DNA of 64,000 nt from [Clostridium] polysaccharolyticum (GTDB lineage: Bacteria > Bacillota > Clostridia > Lachnospirales > Lachnospiraceae), in assembly GCF_900111595.1 (NCBI RefSeq), contig NZ_FOHN01000007.1:88768-152767 (forward strand), in the 5' to 3' direction. The position numbers and the translations under genes are program-made. Below are positions 45,868 through 54,898 of the stretch, piece after piece (the stretch's first letter is position 1; the number at the start of each line of letters is the position of its first letter). The notes under the pieces were generated by a model. That model made no database searches. It saw only the letters and a list, made by a program, of their open reading frames with translations, and had not been told where the DNA came from.

Positions 45868-47343
45868 ATGAGAAGCAGTGGGATTTTAATGCACATTTCA
45901 TCACTGCCTTCTCCCTATGGAATCGGAACGTTAGGGAAAGAGGCATATGAGTTTGTGGATTTTCTAAAACGGGCAAAACAGACGTATTGGCAGATCCTTC
46001 CGATTAATCAGACAAGCTATGGAGATTCTCCTTACCAGTCATTTTCCGGATATGCGGGCAATCCGTATTTTATCGACCTGACAATGCTGTGTGAGAAAGG
46101 ATATTTAGAAAACGGAGTCTGTGAACTTTACAATTGGGGAGATAACGAAACAAAGGTGGACTATGCAACCATGTACCAGAGCCGTTATGAGCTGCTGCAT
46201 ATTGTATTTGAAAATTTCATGGAAGAAATTCCAGACGAATTTGAGATATTTTGCTGGGAGCAGAGAGAGTGGCTAGAGGATTACGCTTTGTTTATGGCGT
46301 TAAAGGATGCACACAATGGACAGAGGTGGCAGCTTTGGGAAGAACCTTTAAAGTTCCGTGAGGAAAATGCTTTGGAAGATGCCAGAGCTAAGTACAGTGC
46401 AGAGATCCTTTTCTGGAAAATGACACAGTATTTCTTTTTTGAACAATGGCATAAGCTGAAATCTTATGCAAACCGCCAGGGAATTCAGATTGTTGGTGAT
46501 GTGCCAATTTATGTGGCTGCGGACAGTGTAGATGTCTGGAAAGAACCAGAACAGTTTTATCTGGATGAGGATAGAAAAATGATTGAAGTGGCGGGATGTC
46601 CTCCAGATGCATTTTGTGAAGATGGACAGCTTTGGGGCAATCCGTTATTTAACTGGGATGTGATGAAAGAGGATGGATATCAGTGGTGGACTAGACGCAT
46701 TGCTTATGTATCACAGCTTTATGATGTTGTAAGAATAGATCATTTTCGTGGATTTGAATCCTATTATGCGATTCCTTATGGCGAGAAGACAGCAAAAAAC
46801 GGGCACTGGCGAAAGGGACCTGGTTTAGATTTGTTTCAATGTCTGAAAGAAAAGCTTGGTGCGTTACATATCATTGTGGAAGATTTGGGCTACCTTACGG
46901 ATGAAGTGGCAGATATGGTGAAAGGGTCAGGTTTTCCAGGAATGAAGGTACTTCAGTTTGCTTTTGATATAAGGGAAACCAGTAATTATCTTCCTCATAC
47001 ATATGACAGGCATTGCGTGGTGTATACAGGAACTCATGACAATGATACTCTGCTGGGATGGGTTGAAAATGCACCAGAGGAAAGTGTAGAATATGCCAAA
47101 GAATATTTAAGGCTGGATAGCACAGAAGGATATAACTGGGGGATGATGAAGGCGGTTTGGGCAAGCGTTGGAGACACTGCATTTGTTACCATGCAGGATC
47201 TTCTGAATCTGGGCAGTGAAGCACGTATGAATACCCCATCTACTTTGGGCCGCAACTGGCTGTGGCGTGCTACCAAAGAACAGATTTCTGACGAGTTAGC
47301 AGAGAGGATCGCAGAAAACATGAATTTATATGCAAGAATTTAG
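45868..47343 (+). CDS. malQ: 4-alpha-glucanotransferase (amylomaltase, GH77)
   Basis: 491 residues, full-length GH77. It begins RSSGILMHISSLPSPYGIG, the family N-terminus, and shows SPYQSFSGYAGNP, VRIDHFRGFESYY (catalytic Asp region), IVEDLG (acid/base Glu) and TGTHDNDTLLGW (third carboxylate). It moves maltodextrin segments between chains in glycogen/maltose use. GGAGG RBS. Confidence 0.95.
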   Translation: MRSSGILMHISSLPSPYGIGTLGKEAYEFVDFLKRAKQTYWQILPINQTSYGDSPYQSFSGYAGNPYFIDLTMLCEKGYLENGVCELYNWGDNETKVDYATMYQSRYELLHIVFENFMEEIPDEFEIFCWEQREWLEDYALFMALKDAHNGQRWQLWEEPLKFREENALEDARAKYSAEILFWKMTQYFFFEQWHKLKSYANRQGIQIVGDVPIYVAADSVDVWKEPEQFYLDEDRKMIEVAGCPPDAFCEDGQLWGNPLFNWDVMKEDGYQWWTRRIAYVSQLYDVVRIDHFRGFESYYAIPYGEKTAKNGHWRKGPGLDLFQCLKEKLGALHIIVEDLGYLTDEVADMVKGSGFPGMKVLQFAFDIRETSNYLPHTYDRHCVVYTGTHDNDTLLGWVENAPEESVEYAKEYLRLDSTEGYNWGMMKAVWASVGDTAFVTMQDLLNLGSEARMNTPSTLGRNWLWRATKEQISDELAERIAENMNLYARI

Positions 47344-47462
47344 TGCAAAACTAAAAAAAGTGGTATTTTTATTAGTAAATAACAAACCATTTAATTAAAA
47401 ATTATTAGATTAAATTGTTAAAAATGCACAAAAAATATTCATATTTCTGTAAATTTAACGGA

Positions 47463-47491
47463 TTGAAAAAAGTTCTTTACTGTTATATCAT
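47463..47491 (+). promoter_or_regulatory. Promoter candidate in a long non-coding gap
   Basis: TTGAAA, 17-bp spacer, TATCAT. No open reading frame with an RBS follows. Confidence 0.5.
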
Positions 47492-47497
47492 ATATTC

Positions 47498-47857
47498 AAG
47501 AGAAATAGTTCCGTATAAAATAGTTTATGACGTTTTCAGTTTTTTATCCCTTTCGTTTTATTTCTGAGAATCTTATGATTGTTTTAAGGAATTGTAACAC
47601 TGGTTATCAATATATCTGATTGTACATTGAGACTTTTATCCGCTAATTTATAGCCTGGATGGTTGTAGGTGCTTCCTGAAGGCTTTTATTCGTTTGTATC
47701 TTGTATTTATTTGATTTCAATGACATTGCCCAACAATTAGATTATATGGTTTGCTTGCAAAAAGATAACCGTTGCACATGTGCTATTTCTCTTTTTTTAT
47801 GCATGATTCATAACCGGAAAGAAAAGTACCCTTGCAAAAAATGCCTGGGTACTTTTC
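47498..47857 (+). ncRNA. Candidate orphan non-coding transcript
   Basis: In the 614-bp gap 47344-47957 a good promoter (47463-47491) is followed by about 360 nt with no convincing ORF, ending at a strong hairpin. It does not show RNase P, tmRNA or SRP landmarks. Weak call from promoter plus terminator only. Confidence 0.25.
47821..47857. terminator. Bidirectional terminator
   Basis: GAAAAGTACCC / GGGTACTTTTC perfect 11-bp stem, 15-nt loop, pyrimidine-rich on the 3' side. It could also serve the minus-strand S66 peptidase gene. Confidence 0.75.
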
Positions 47858-47957
47858 TTCATTTCTTAAACCATACCAGATAGTATGCCAAAAGAAGCTG
47901 CATTTTATAGAATTCGATGCAAAGGATTTTTCAGATTACCAGAAGGATAACATACTC

Positions 47958-48977
47958 CTATAGTTCGTAGGAAACTGTAAGGTCGTTGCCTTTCGCAGTT
48001 ATCTTAGCTTTTGCGCCGCTGACAATAGGAAGGCATGGTGAAAGATGACCTAAATCTGCATCCATAATTACAGGCACATTGAATTCGTGGATGTGGAAGA
48101 GCATGGCTTCATACTGATCCAGACCAAACATCTCCTGTCCAAAAAACAGTGGCCTTCCAATCAAGAAACCTTTTACATAGTTGAACCAGCCAGCATTCTT
48201 CATTTGCCACATAGCACGACGCATAGACATGACATTTAGCTCGCAGGATTCTAAGAACCAGATAAATCCGTCTTCTTTGTACTGTTCCAGAAATACTGGA
48301 ACATTGTCGAACTGAGTGCCAAGAAGATTGACTAGACAATCCATACAGCCTCCTATAAGCCTTCCTTCCATCTGGATGTCTCCATCAGGATAGTGTTTAA
48401 GTATTTTAGGTTCTGTTGTATTATAGGCTGCTAAAGGGTTCGTTTCGTCTTTTAAGGATTCCTTTTCCCATGTATCATAGCCTTTGAATACCTTCTTTTG
48501 TCCTGTTAATAAGGCAAATGCATCTTCAATTGAACTGTGCCAAGGTTCCATGCCGAATGTTGCTGCACAAGGACCGTATATAGAAGCCGTATCACATAAT
48601 GTATTCAGCAGGAAGGTAAAGTTGGTATTATCAGAATATCCCATATACCATTTAGCTGGTGCAGCTTTGATTTTTTCATAATCTGTGTAGTTTAGGGTTT
48701 CACACATCAATTCTCCACCGCCACAGGAAATCAGGACATCATTTTTGTGGGAACAGTAATACTCCGTAAGTTCCTGGCCACATTTTTCTGGGGTGCTGCT
48801 GATGCCAACGCCAGAACCTTCGTAGCAGTTTGGCCCTAAATCAAGGTGATAGCCCATTTGGGTGAATTTCTTCTGGGCATTTACAAATGCGGATTTATAT
48901 GGCTCGGTATTACAGCCAAAAGATGGTGCTACAAAACCGATTGTTCCGTTTTTCTCTAAAAACTTTGGATATCTCAT
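47958..48977 (-). CDS. S66 family LD-carboxypeptidase / MccF-like peptidase
   Basis: 339 residues. N-terminal IGFVAPS, the nucleophile serine in YMGYSDNT, the glutamate in FLESCELN and the histidine in DADLGHLSP make up the S66 Ser-Glu-His triad. Family members trim murein tetrapeptides (LdcA) or cleave peptidyl nucleotide antibiotics (MccF). The sequence does not separate the two. GAGAGG lies 7 nt before the ATG on the minus strand. Confidence 0.9.
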   Translation of the reverse strand: MRYPKFLEKNGTIGFVAPSFGCNTEPYKSAFVNAQKKFTQMGYHLDLGPNCYEGSGVGISSTPEKCGQELTEYYCSHKNDVLISCGGGELMCETLNYTDYEKIKAAPAKWYMGYSDNTNFTFLLNTLCDTASIYGPCAATFGMEPWHSSIEDAFALLTGQKKVFKGYDTWEKESLKDETNPLAAYNTTEPKILKHYPDGDIQMEGRLIGGCMDCLVNLLGTQFDNVPVFLEQYKEDGFIWFLESCELNVMSMRRAMWQMKNAGWFNYVKGFLIGRPLFFGQEMFGLDQYEAMLFHIHEFNVPVIMDADLGHLSPCLPIVSGAKAKITAKGNDLTVSYEL

Positions 48978-49075
48978 ACTGGTACCTCTCTTACATAAGT
49001 TCTATTTGCAATATATAGGTATTTTAACATATAATGAAACCTATGGCTTGTATTTTTTGCGTTATTTCTATTGAA

Positions 49076-50137
49076 ATGAAAGTGAAAGAAAAGAAACAAA
49101 AAAAATATCGTCATGTTAAGAATTATACCAATATAGCCGGGACAGCCTCTTACATAAAAGGTAAATCACACAATGAACTGCTAAAAGTAGTAATTCCTTA
49201 TATTGAATCTCATTACTCTGTTATTGCAGATGCCGATCACAGGGGAATCTATGGCTATTCTATGGGTGGAGGAGTTGCATTTGCTGAAGGGATCGGCAAT
49301 CTTGATGTATTCCATCATGTATGCCCAACCTCTGCATTACCAATAAATCACCCATCAGATCGTGATATGTTCCCATACGGTGGTGCAGAAGCAAAACAGA
49401 AATTAAAAACACTTATGTTATCTTGTGGAACAGCAGACTGGTGTGGTTTCTATCCATCTAATCTTGGAACACACAATTACTGCGAGGCAAATGGCATTCC
49501 ACATGCATGGTTATCCGTTGAAGGCGGTAATCATGATGGTGGCGTATGGAGTCCCGCTATGTGGAACTTCTTACAGCTTGCATTCCCAGCAGATGGCGTA
49601 AAACCAGAGATATCCAATAACTTGCCAGAATCTACTTTACCAGGAGAAACAAAGACATTACCAGACGGCTGGTATACTCTTAAAAATGTCAATGCCGAAA
49701 AATATCTGCAAGTAAAAGACGCAGCAGGCAAATCTGGCCAGAATGTAGAACTTGGAACCAGAAACGGTGCTGATAACCAGAAATGGTACCTGAAAAACCA
49801 AGAAAACGGATACATCACGTTTACAAGTGCATTAGGAGAATTCATGTTAGATGTAAACGGTGGTTCTTCTGAAAATGACGCAAATATCCAGATTTATAAC
49901 GGCCACTCAGGTACCGCACAGCAGTTCCAGGTAACCGTATCAGAAGATAACCAAAGCTATATTATTGCCACAAAATCCAGTGGATGTACAAAAGCAGTGG
50001 ATGTCTGGAGAGCGTTAAAGAATGATGGAACAAATGTATGTCAGTACGCTTACAACGGCAATGCTAACCAGCAGTGGGTTTTCTTTTCACCATTGGAAGT
50101 TTTAAAATTTACATTTGCAAACTTTATGGCACCCTAA
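49076..50137 (+). pseudogene. Truncated CE1-type esterase with ricin-type lectin domain
   Basis: The frame holds the C-terminal half of a CE1/feruloyl esterase (HRGIYGYSMGGGVAF nucleophile, SCGTADWCGF, VEGGNHDGGVW) and a ricin-B-like trefoil close to that of the GH43 enzyme (WYTLKN to NQQWVF). The signal peptide and the HGxxG oxyanion half are missing, there is no RBS before ATG 49034 or 49076, and after QQWVF the frame runs into unrelated residues to a stop where a linker and further module would be expected. The gene seems cut at both ends and is probably not functional. Confidence 0.65.
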
Positions 50138-50209
50138 ATGTTAAACTATATTTAGTAAACGAAAGGATATTAAATATGGGGAAGTACGAAAAAGGGGATG
50201 TGATAAAGT

Positions 50210-51010
50210 ATGAAGACAGTTGTTATTACAGGAAGCACAAAGGGACTAGGGTATGCATTAGCGAAACAATTCTTAAAAAATAAGTGCCAGGTTGTCATAC
50301 ATGGCAAGGACCCGGAGAAAGTTAAGGAATGCTGCAGACAGCTAAAAAAAGAGCATCCACATTCTTTTGTCTGTGGGTATGCATGCGACGTCAGAAATAC
50401 AAAATCCTTAGAGGAACTTTGGAACTATGCCATTGCAATGTTTTGTATGGTAGACATTTGGATCAATAATACTGGGATTAATTTGCCAGACAAGTATCTT
50501 TGGGAATTACGTCCAAGAGAAATTGACCAGATTACAGAGATTGATTTAAGAAGTACAATCTATGGTTCCCAAATTGCGGTAAACGGAATGAGAGAGCAAG
50601 GAAGTGGGGCAATCTATAATGTAGAAGGTTTAGGATCTAGTAGGATATTTGGCACAAATCTTAGTTTGTGCGGAACTACGACCCAAGCAATCACATGCTT
50701 TTCCAATTCCTTAACCAAGGAAATGCGTCAGGAGAAAACCCACATCATTATTGGAAAACTAGACCCAGGCGTTATCCTTTCAGATTTCTTAAATAACAAT
50801 CTTGGAATAAAAAGCCGCACAGAACCTTCGCAAAAAACCAAAGAAGCTTATAACATTTACGGAGATTATCCTGAGAAAATAGCCAGATATCTTGTTTTTG
50901 AAATGCTTACGAATACGAAAAACGGCGTACGAATTAACTGGCTGACTAATGCGAGAGCTATCAGAAAACTGATTTTAAGCAAGTTCCGGAAAAGAGATTT
51001 ATTTGCATGA
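50210..51010 (+). CDS. Short-chain dehydrogenase-like protein with altered active site
   Basis: 266 residues, Rossmann fold. TGSTKGLGYALA binds the nucleotide and WINNTGIN matches the NNAG motif. The active-site stretch, usually YxxxK, reads LCGTTTQAI, so both Tyr and Lys seem replaced. Similar proteins include chlorophyll b reductase-like SDRs. It may bind NAD(P) without classic SDR catalysis, or be decaying. GGGG-containing RBS upstream. Terminator at 51027-51072. Confidence 0.8.
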   Translation: MKTVVITGSTKGLGYALAKQFLKNKCQVVIHGKDPEKVKECCRQLKKEHPHSFVCGYACDVRNTKSLEELWNYAIAMFCMVDIWINNTGINLPDKYLWELRPREIDQITEIDLRSTIYGSQIAVNGMREQGSGAIYNVEGLGSSRIFGTNLSLCGTTTQAITCFSNSLTKEMRQEKTHIIIGKLDPGVILSDFLNNNLGIKSRTEPSQKTKEAYNIYGDYPEKIARYLVFEMLTNTKNGVRINWLTNARAIRKLILSKFRKRDLFA

Positions 51011-51026
51011 TTATACATAATAAAAA

Positions 51027-51072
51027 AGCCAGAAGAATTCAGGAATTTTTAAAACCTGATTTTCTTCTGGCT
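51027..51072. terminator. Bidirectional terminator between SDR and cellulase genes
   Basis: AGCCAGAAGAA / TTCTTCTGGCT 11-bp stem with inner TTCAGG/CCTGA pairing, A-rich before and T-rich after. Confidence 0.85.
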
Positions 51073-51084
51073 CTTTATTTTCGA

Positions 51085-53286
51085 TTATTCTATCGTTTTT
51101 ACTAACGCATTATCATAGTAGATTTCATAGCTTCCAGCTACAAGGTTGCTATAAGCAGACCAGTCGGAGTTGTTCATTCTTGTCTGAAGATTTAAGGTTC
51201 CATTTGCTAAATCCATTGTTTTTGCAAAGGTAATATCTACATAACCATCTCCAAATGCAGCTTTTACATTTGAAGAATAATCTACATAGTAAGGAGCTGC
51301 AGGCAGGCTGATACCAGCACAATCACAAGAGAACATCTGTTCCGCTTTGTTGGATTTTGTGTAGTTGAAACGGATTCTGACTTTTTCCAAATCCATGCTT
51401 TTGCCAGCAGGAGCTTTGATTACGTAGTTCTGACCGATTGTTCCTGCAATATTGGAAGTTACTGTTATATCTGGAACAATGCCATCAGCAGCAGATTTGG
51501 AAGGTTCTGGTGTTTTAGAAGGAACAACTGCTTCGGATGGTTCTGGTGTTTCGGAAGGAACAACTGCTTCGGATGGTTCTGGTGTTTTGGAAGGAACAAC
51601 TGCTTCGGATGGCTCTGGTGTTTCGGAAGGAACAACTGCTTCGGATGGTTCTGGTGTTTTGGAAGGAGCAGCTGTCTTTGAAGGTTCCGGTGTTTCGGAA
51701 GGAGTAATATCACCAGCAGGAACTCTTGTTGTATTCTTCATAATAGCATCAAAAATTTCCGGGTAAACGATTTCACCAGTGTGGCGGTTGATGATCCCCA
51801 TACCGATATGTGCTTGAAGTGTATCATCTTTTTCAAAGTATCCGCCTTCATCCCACCAGAAGATCTTCATGCCTAATTTATCTGTAAGTTGTGCAACGTA
51901 AGCAATGTAATCTGCTCTGTCTTCTACGTTCTTTTTAGCAGCAGCAGCAATTTCACCGACGATTACTGGGATGCCTTTTGCTGTAAAGTTTTTATATAAG
52001 GAATAGAAGGTTCCGTCAACAATAGATTTTCCACCGCCAGACTGCCATTCTGTTACGGTTGTCTGGTCTTTTTCACTGTATTTTGCACAGTAGAAATATG
52101 GCTGGTAGTAGTGGATTTCTACGATTAAGCTGTTTTCAGCAGTATCTGTTGGCACGATGAAATCAGCGATAGCACCAGCATCAGTACAAGCAGCATAGGT
52201 ATTAACGACTAAACAACGAGTAGCATTGTTACCACCTGTTGCACGAACCGTATCAACGAATAACTGATTGTATTTGTTAATTGCAGTACCAGCATCAGCA
52301 CCTGGGTAAGACCAGTTGTAGCCATCTAACATTTCGTTGAAACCTTCAAATAAAAGTTTGTTGTCGTATTTGTTAAATCTTGTTGCAATTTGTTTCCAAA
52401 GAGCTTCAAATTTTTTGTTTTGAGCTGCAAAGTTCTTTGTTGTAGCCTGTAACCAGCCTTCTGTACCTGTATCATGGTGAACGTTTAAGATACAGTACAT
52501 ACCTTCATCTAAAATCCAGTTTGTAACTTCTTCTACACGATCCATCCAGGCATCGTCAACTTTATATCCATTGTTATCATCAATGAACTGTCTCCAGGTA
52601 ACTGGCAAACGAATTGCATTGAATCCTTGTTCTTTTACTTGCTGAATTAACTCTTTTGTAATTGTTGGGTTAGCCCAGGCAGTTTCGAAATCGTTAGGAG
52701 TACCTTCTTTTGTTTCGTAAACCCAATCACCATAGCTGTCTAAAGAGTTACCTAAGTTCCAGCCAGCTTTCATATCTTTTACGATTGTTCCAGCAAGTCC
52801 TTCATAAGGAATTACAGGATTGTCTAAGTCTTCAGCTGGACAGGAGAATACTTCTTTTACTGTAATATCAGATCCATTCGGATATACAAGTGCACGTGTA
52901 ATTAAAGATGGATCATAATCTAAAGTTTCTTTTAAAGTTTTGTAAGCAAAGTGAGCCACTCCGTTTACAGAATATGTAGCATTAACCTGTGTCCACCAGT
53001 TATCAGCTGGATAGGATTGAAGAACAAGAACAGGAGCGTTATTGCTCTCATATTTTACACAGATATCAGATGGAGTTGCAAAAATTGATTTTCCATCAAA
53101 AGATTCTAAAGTCAATGCAGCTGACCAGGAAGTCCAGTCGCCAATCTGATTTGCCGAGCCAGTCCAGATTACATTATCAGCAGCAGCTGCTTTTACTGAA
53201 ATGGCAAGGTTGGAAGCAAATAGAACTAATGTTAATACAAATGTAAGAACAAGAGCATTTGCTTTTTTGAAAGTATTACCCTTCAT
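51085..53286 (-). CDS. Secreted GH5 endoglucanase with CBM3
   Basis: 733 residues. Signal peptide (about 1-35), an N-terminal beta-sandwich carbohydrate-binding-like module (about 36-150), a GH5 barrel (about 165-505) beginning MKAGWNLGNSLDS with acid/base Glu318 in EGFNEM and nucleophile Glu445 in IVGEIAA, a Pro/Ser/Thr linker of 12-residue repeats (EAVVPSETPEPS type), and a C-terminal CBM3-like module (VRIRFNYTKS, NNSDWSAYS). It hydrolyses cellulose or other beta-1,4-glucans outside the cell. GAGGA precedes the ATG. A promoter and a cre-like site lie upstream. Confidence 0.93.
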   Translation of the reverse strand: MKGNTFKKANALVLTFVLTLVLFASNLAISVKAAAADNVIWTGSANQIGDWTSWSAALTLESFDGKSIFATPSDICVKYESNNAPVLVLQSYPADNWWTQVNATYSVNGVAHFAYKTLKETLDYDPSLITRALVYPNGSDITVKEVFSCPAEDLDNPVIPYEGLAGTIVKDMKAGWNLGNSLDSYGDWVYETKEGTPNDFETAWANPTITKELIQQVKEQGFNAIRLPVTWRQFIDDNNGYKVDDAWMDRVEEVTNWILDEGMYCILNVHHDTGTEGWLQATTKNFAAQNKKFEALWKQIATRFNKYDNKLLFEGFNEMLDGYNWSYPGADAGTAINKYNQLFVDTVRATGGNNATRCLVVNTYAACTDAGAIADFIVPTDTAENSLIVEIHYYQPYFYCAKYSEKDQTTVTEWQSGGGKSIVDGTFYSLYKNFTAKGIPVIVGEIAAAAKKNVEDRADYIAYVAQLTDKLGMKIFWWDEGGYFEKDDTLQAHIGMGIINRHTGEIVYPEIFDAIMKNTTRVPAGDITPSETPEPSKTAAPSKTPEPSEAVVPSETPEPSEAVVPSKTPEPSEAVVPSETPEPSEAVVPSKTPEPSKSAADGIVPDITVTSNIAGTIGQNYVIKAPAGKSMDLEKVRIRFNYTKSNKAEQMFSCDCAGISLPAAPYYVDYSSNVKAAFGDGYVDITFAKTMDLANGTLNLQTRMNNSDWSAYSNLVAGSYEIYYDNALVKTIE
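51490..51700 (-). repeat. Tandem 36-bp linker repeats in the GH5 gene
   Basis: Repeats encode EAVVPS[E/K]TPEPS about five times, alternating E and K, and are near-identical in DNA. Confidence 0.8.
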
Positions 53287-53333
53287 TTAAATCATCCTCT
53301 CTTTTAAAATTTTTCAACTGGGGATAAATGAGA

Positions 53334-53347
53334 TGTAAACGATTACC
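53334..53347. promoter_or_regulatory. cre-like catabolite-repression site
   Basis: TGTAAACGATTACC matches the cre consensus TGWAANCGNTNWCA at 13 of 14 positions. It lies about 30-43 nt downstream of the predicted start of GH5 transcription, a position where CcpA can block elongation. Confidence 0.55.
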
Positions 53348-53383
53348 ATTAGATTCATGCACACACGTCTCCCCTAAATACAT

Positions 53384-53411
53384 ATGATATCACAAATATA
53401 CAATAGATCAA
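53384..53411 (-). promoter_or_regulatory. Promoter of the GH5 gene
   Basis: Minus strand TTGATC (53411-53406), 16-bp spacer, TATCAT (53389-53384). The rest of 53287-53600 is AT-rich with no gene. Confidence 0.6.
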
Positions 53412-53600
53412 TTCGCTAAAATGCTAAAAGTATCTGTCTATTTTGCTGATAATAAAATGCTTTATGTAAACTAATTATAGATAATTGATAAACTATTTAA
53501 ATTTTTTTATATAGAATATCTACAAGATGTTTGCTTAACTAAGAATGCATTTTCAAAATAGCAGGTAAATGTAAACACAATTTTGGAATAGGGGGAAAGC

Positions 53601-53936
53601 CTATAGATTGCTTTCTCCCCATTTTTTTAATTGGAGTAGTATCGGGATTAAGGATTTTGCTTTTTCAGTAAGAGAATATTCTACTCTTACAGGCATTTCA
53701 TCATATTGCTGTCTATGAATTAAACCATCAGATTCCAGTTCTTTTAAGGAATTAGCAAGCATGGTGTTCGTAATGCCGAAAACGGAACGTCTCAAATCTC
53801 CGTATCGGACAATTTCCTCTTTATCTATAACACACAGAATCATAATTTTCCATTTACCTCCAACAATATTAATTACCTTTTTTAATCCACAGCCTTCACC
53901 TGCAATATTTTCGCATAATGGTTCTTTTTTACTCAT
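53601..53936 (-). CDS. HxlR-family transcriptional regulator
   Basis: 111 residues. Winged helix with the family hallmarks CGLKKVINIVGGKWK, then RYGDLRRSVFGITNTMLANSL and the SLTEKAKSL wing. An N-terminal cysteine pair (Cys8, Cys16) could sense redox or electrophiles as in related regulators. Divergent from the ferredoxin operon at 54098 and likely its regulator. A GGGGAAAGC/GCTTTCTCCCC hairpin (53590-53619) overlaps the 3' end. Confidence 0.92.
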   Translation of the reverse strand: MSKKEPLCENIAGEGCGLKKVINIVGGKWKIMILCVIDKEEIVRYGDLRRSVFGITNTMLANSLKELESDGLIHRQQYDEMPVRVEYSLTEKAKSLIPILLQLKKWGESNL

Positions 53937-53993
53937 AATCCGTATCCTTTCACTGGTCAGTTTTTTCTTACCAGATAAATTATTTTTGCGTAC

Positions 53994-54021
53994 TTGATAT
54001 ACTTTTTATACCTTGTATAAT
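53994..54021 (+). promoter_or_regulatory. Ferredoxin operon promoter with overlapping palindrome
   Basis: TTGATA, 16-bp spacer, TATAAT. A palindrome TTATAC-CTT-GTATAA at 54006-54020 overlaps the -10 and is a likely operator for the divergent HxlR regulator. Confidence 0.65.
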
Positions 54022-54097
54022 ATACTCATCAGCTGAAAAAAACAAGAAAAAATGTAAAAAAGTTAAGAAAGGACGCAAAAGCGAAAGGTAGTATAAA

Positions 54098-54310
54098 ATG
54101 GCGAAAAGAAAAGCAAAACCAGATAAAAGCATTTGTGTTGCATGTGGAGTATGTTCTTTACAATGTCCCCGTGGTGCAATACAAATATATAAAGGGTGCC
54201 ACGCTGTAGTAGATCCTATAAAATGCGTTGGCTGCGGGATATGCTACAACGCCTGTCCTGCCAATGCTATTTCCATGATAGAAGGAGGCGTTAAAAATGG
54301 CATCGAATAA
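54098..54310 (+). CDS. 2[4Fe-4S] ferredoxin
   Basis: 70 residues. Two CxxCxxCxxxCP clusters: CVACGVCSLQCP and CVGCGICYNACP. Soluble electron carrier. First gene of a three-gene redox operon; its end overlaps the next gene by 14 nt. Confidence 0.94.
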   Translation: MAKRKAKPDKSICVACGVCSLQCPRGAIQIYKGCHAVVDPIKCVGCGICYNACPANAISMIEGGVKNGIE

Positions 54311-54896
54311 AAAAACAAAACATTGGTATAATTATTTATGGATCTGGTCCATAATTTATTTTGTATTAGGTTTTTTTAATATTTTATTTGCATGGCTAGG
54401 GATGATCGATTTTATTTTGCCACTGATATTTGCAATTGCAGGCGGAAATAAGTGGTTTTGTAATCATATGTGTGGCCGTGGGCAGTTGTTTTGGGTATTG
54501 GGAAGAAATTTGAAATGTTCAAGACGAAAACCTGCACCAGAATGGATTGCATCAAAGTGGTTCCGATATGGATTTTTAGTGTTTTTTATGACCATGTTTG
54601 GAACAATGGTATTTAATACGTACCTTGTATTTGCAGGAGCAAATACATTAAGGAAGGTCGTAAAGCTATTCTGGACCTTAAAAGTTCCGTGGAAGTGGGC
54701 GTATTCAGGAAGTGTTTTTCCAGACTGGGCAGCACAGTTTGGATTTGGGCTTTACAGCTTAATGCTTACCTCCACATTAATCGGACTGATTGTAATGGCA
54801 TTGTATAAAGAAAGAACCTGGTGTTCTTTTTGCCCGATGGGAACTATGACACAGGGCATTTGTAAAATAAAAAATAGAAAAATAGTGAAGGGTTAA
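54297..54896 (+). CDS. Iron-sulfur membrane protein (NapH/RnfC-assembly-like)
   Basis: 199 residues with about four transmembrane helices and cysteine motifs CNHMCGRGQLFW and CSFCPMGTMTQGIC, as in NapH/CcoG-type 4Fe-4S membrane proteins. It probably passes electrons between the membrane and the upstream ferredoxin. GGAGG RBS inside the ferredoxin gene suggests translational coupling. Confidence 0.82.
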   Translation: MASNKKTKHWYNYLWIWSIIYFVLGFFNILFAWLGMIDFILPLIFAIAGGNKWFCNHMCGRGQLFWVLGRNLKCSRRKPAPEWIASKWFRYGFLVFFMTMFGTMVFNTYLVFAGANTLRKVVKLFWTLKVPWKWAYSGSVFPDWAAQFGFGLYSLMLTSTLIGLIVMALYKERTWCSFCPMGTMTQGICKIKNRKIVKG

Positions 54897-54898
54897 AT

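Noticed and set aside
47701..47883. 60-codon Cys-rich open frame
   Set aside because: No RBS, and it runs through the terminator hairpin at 47821-47857.
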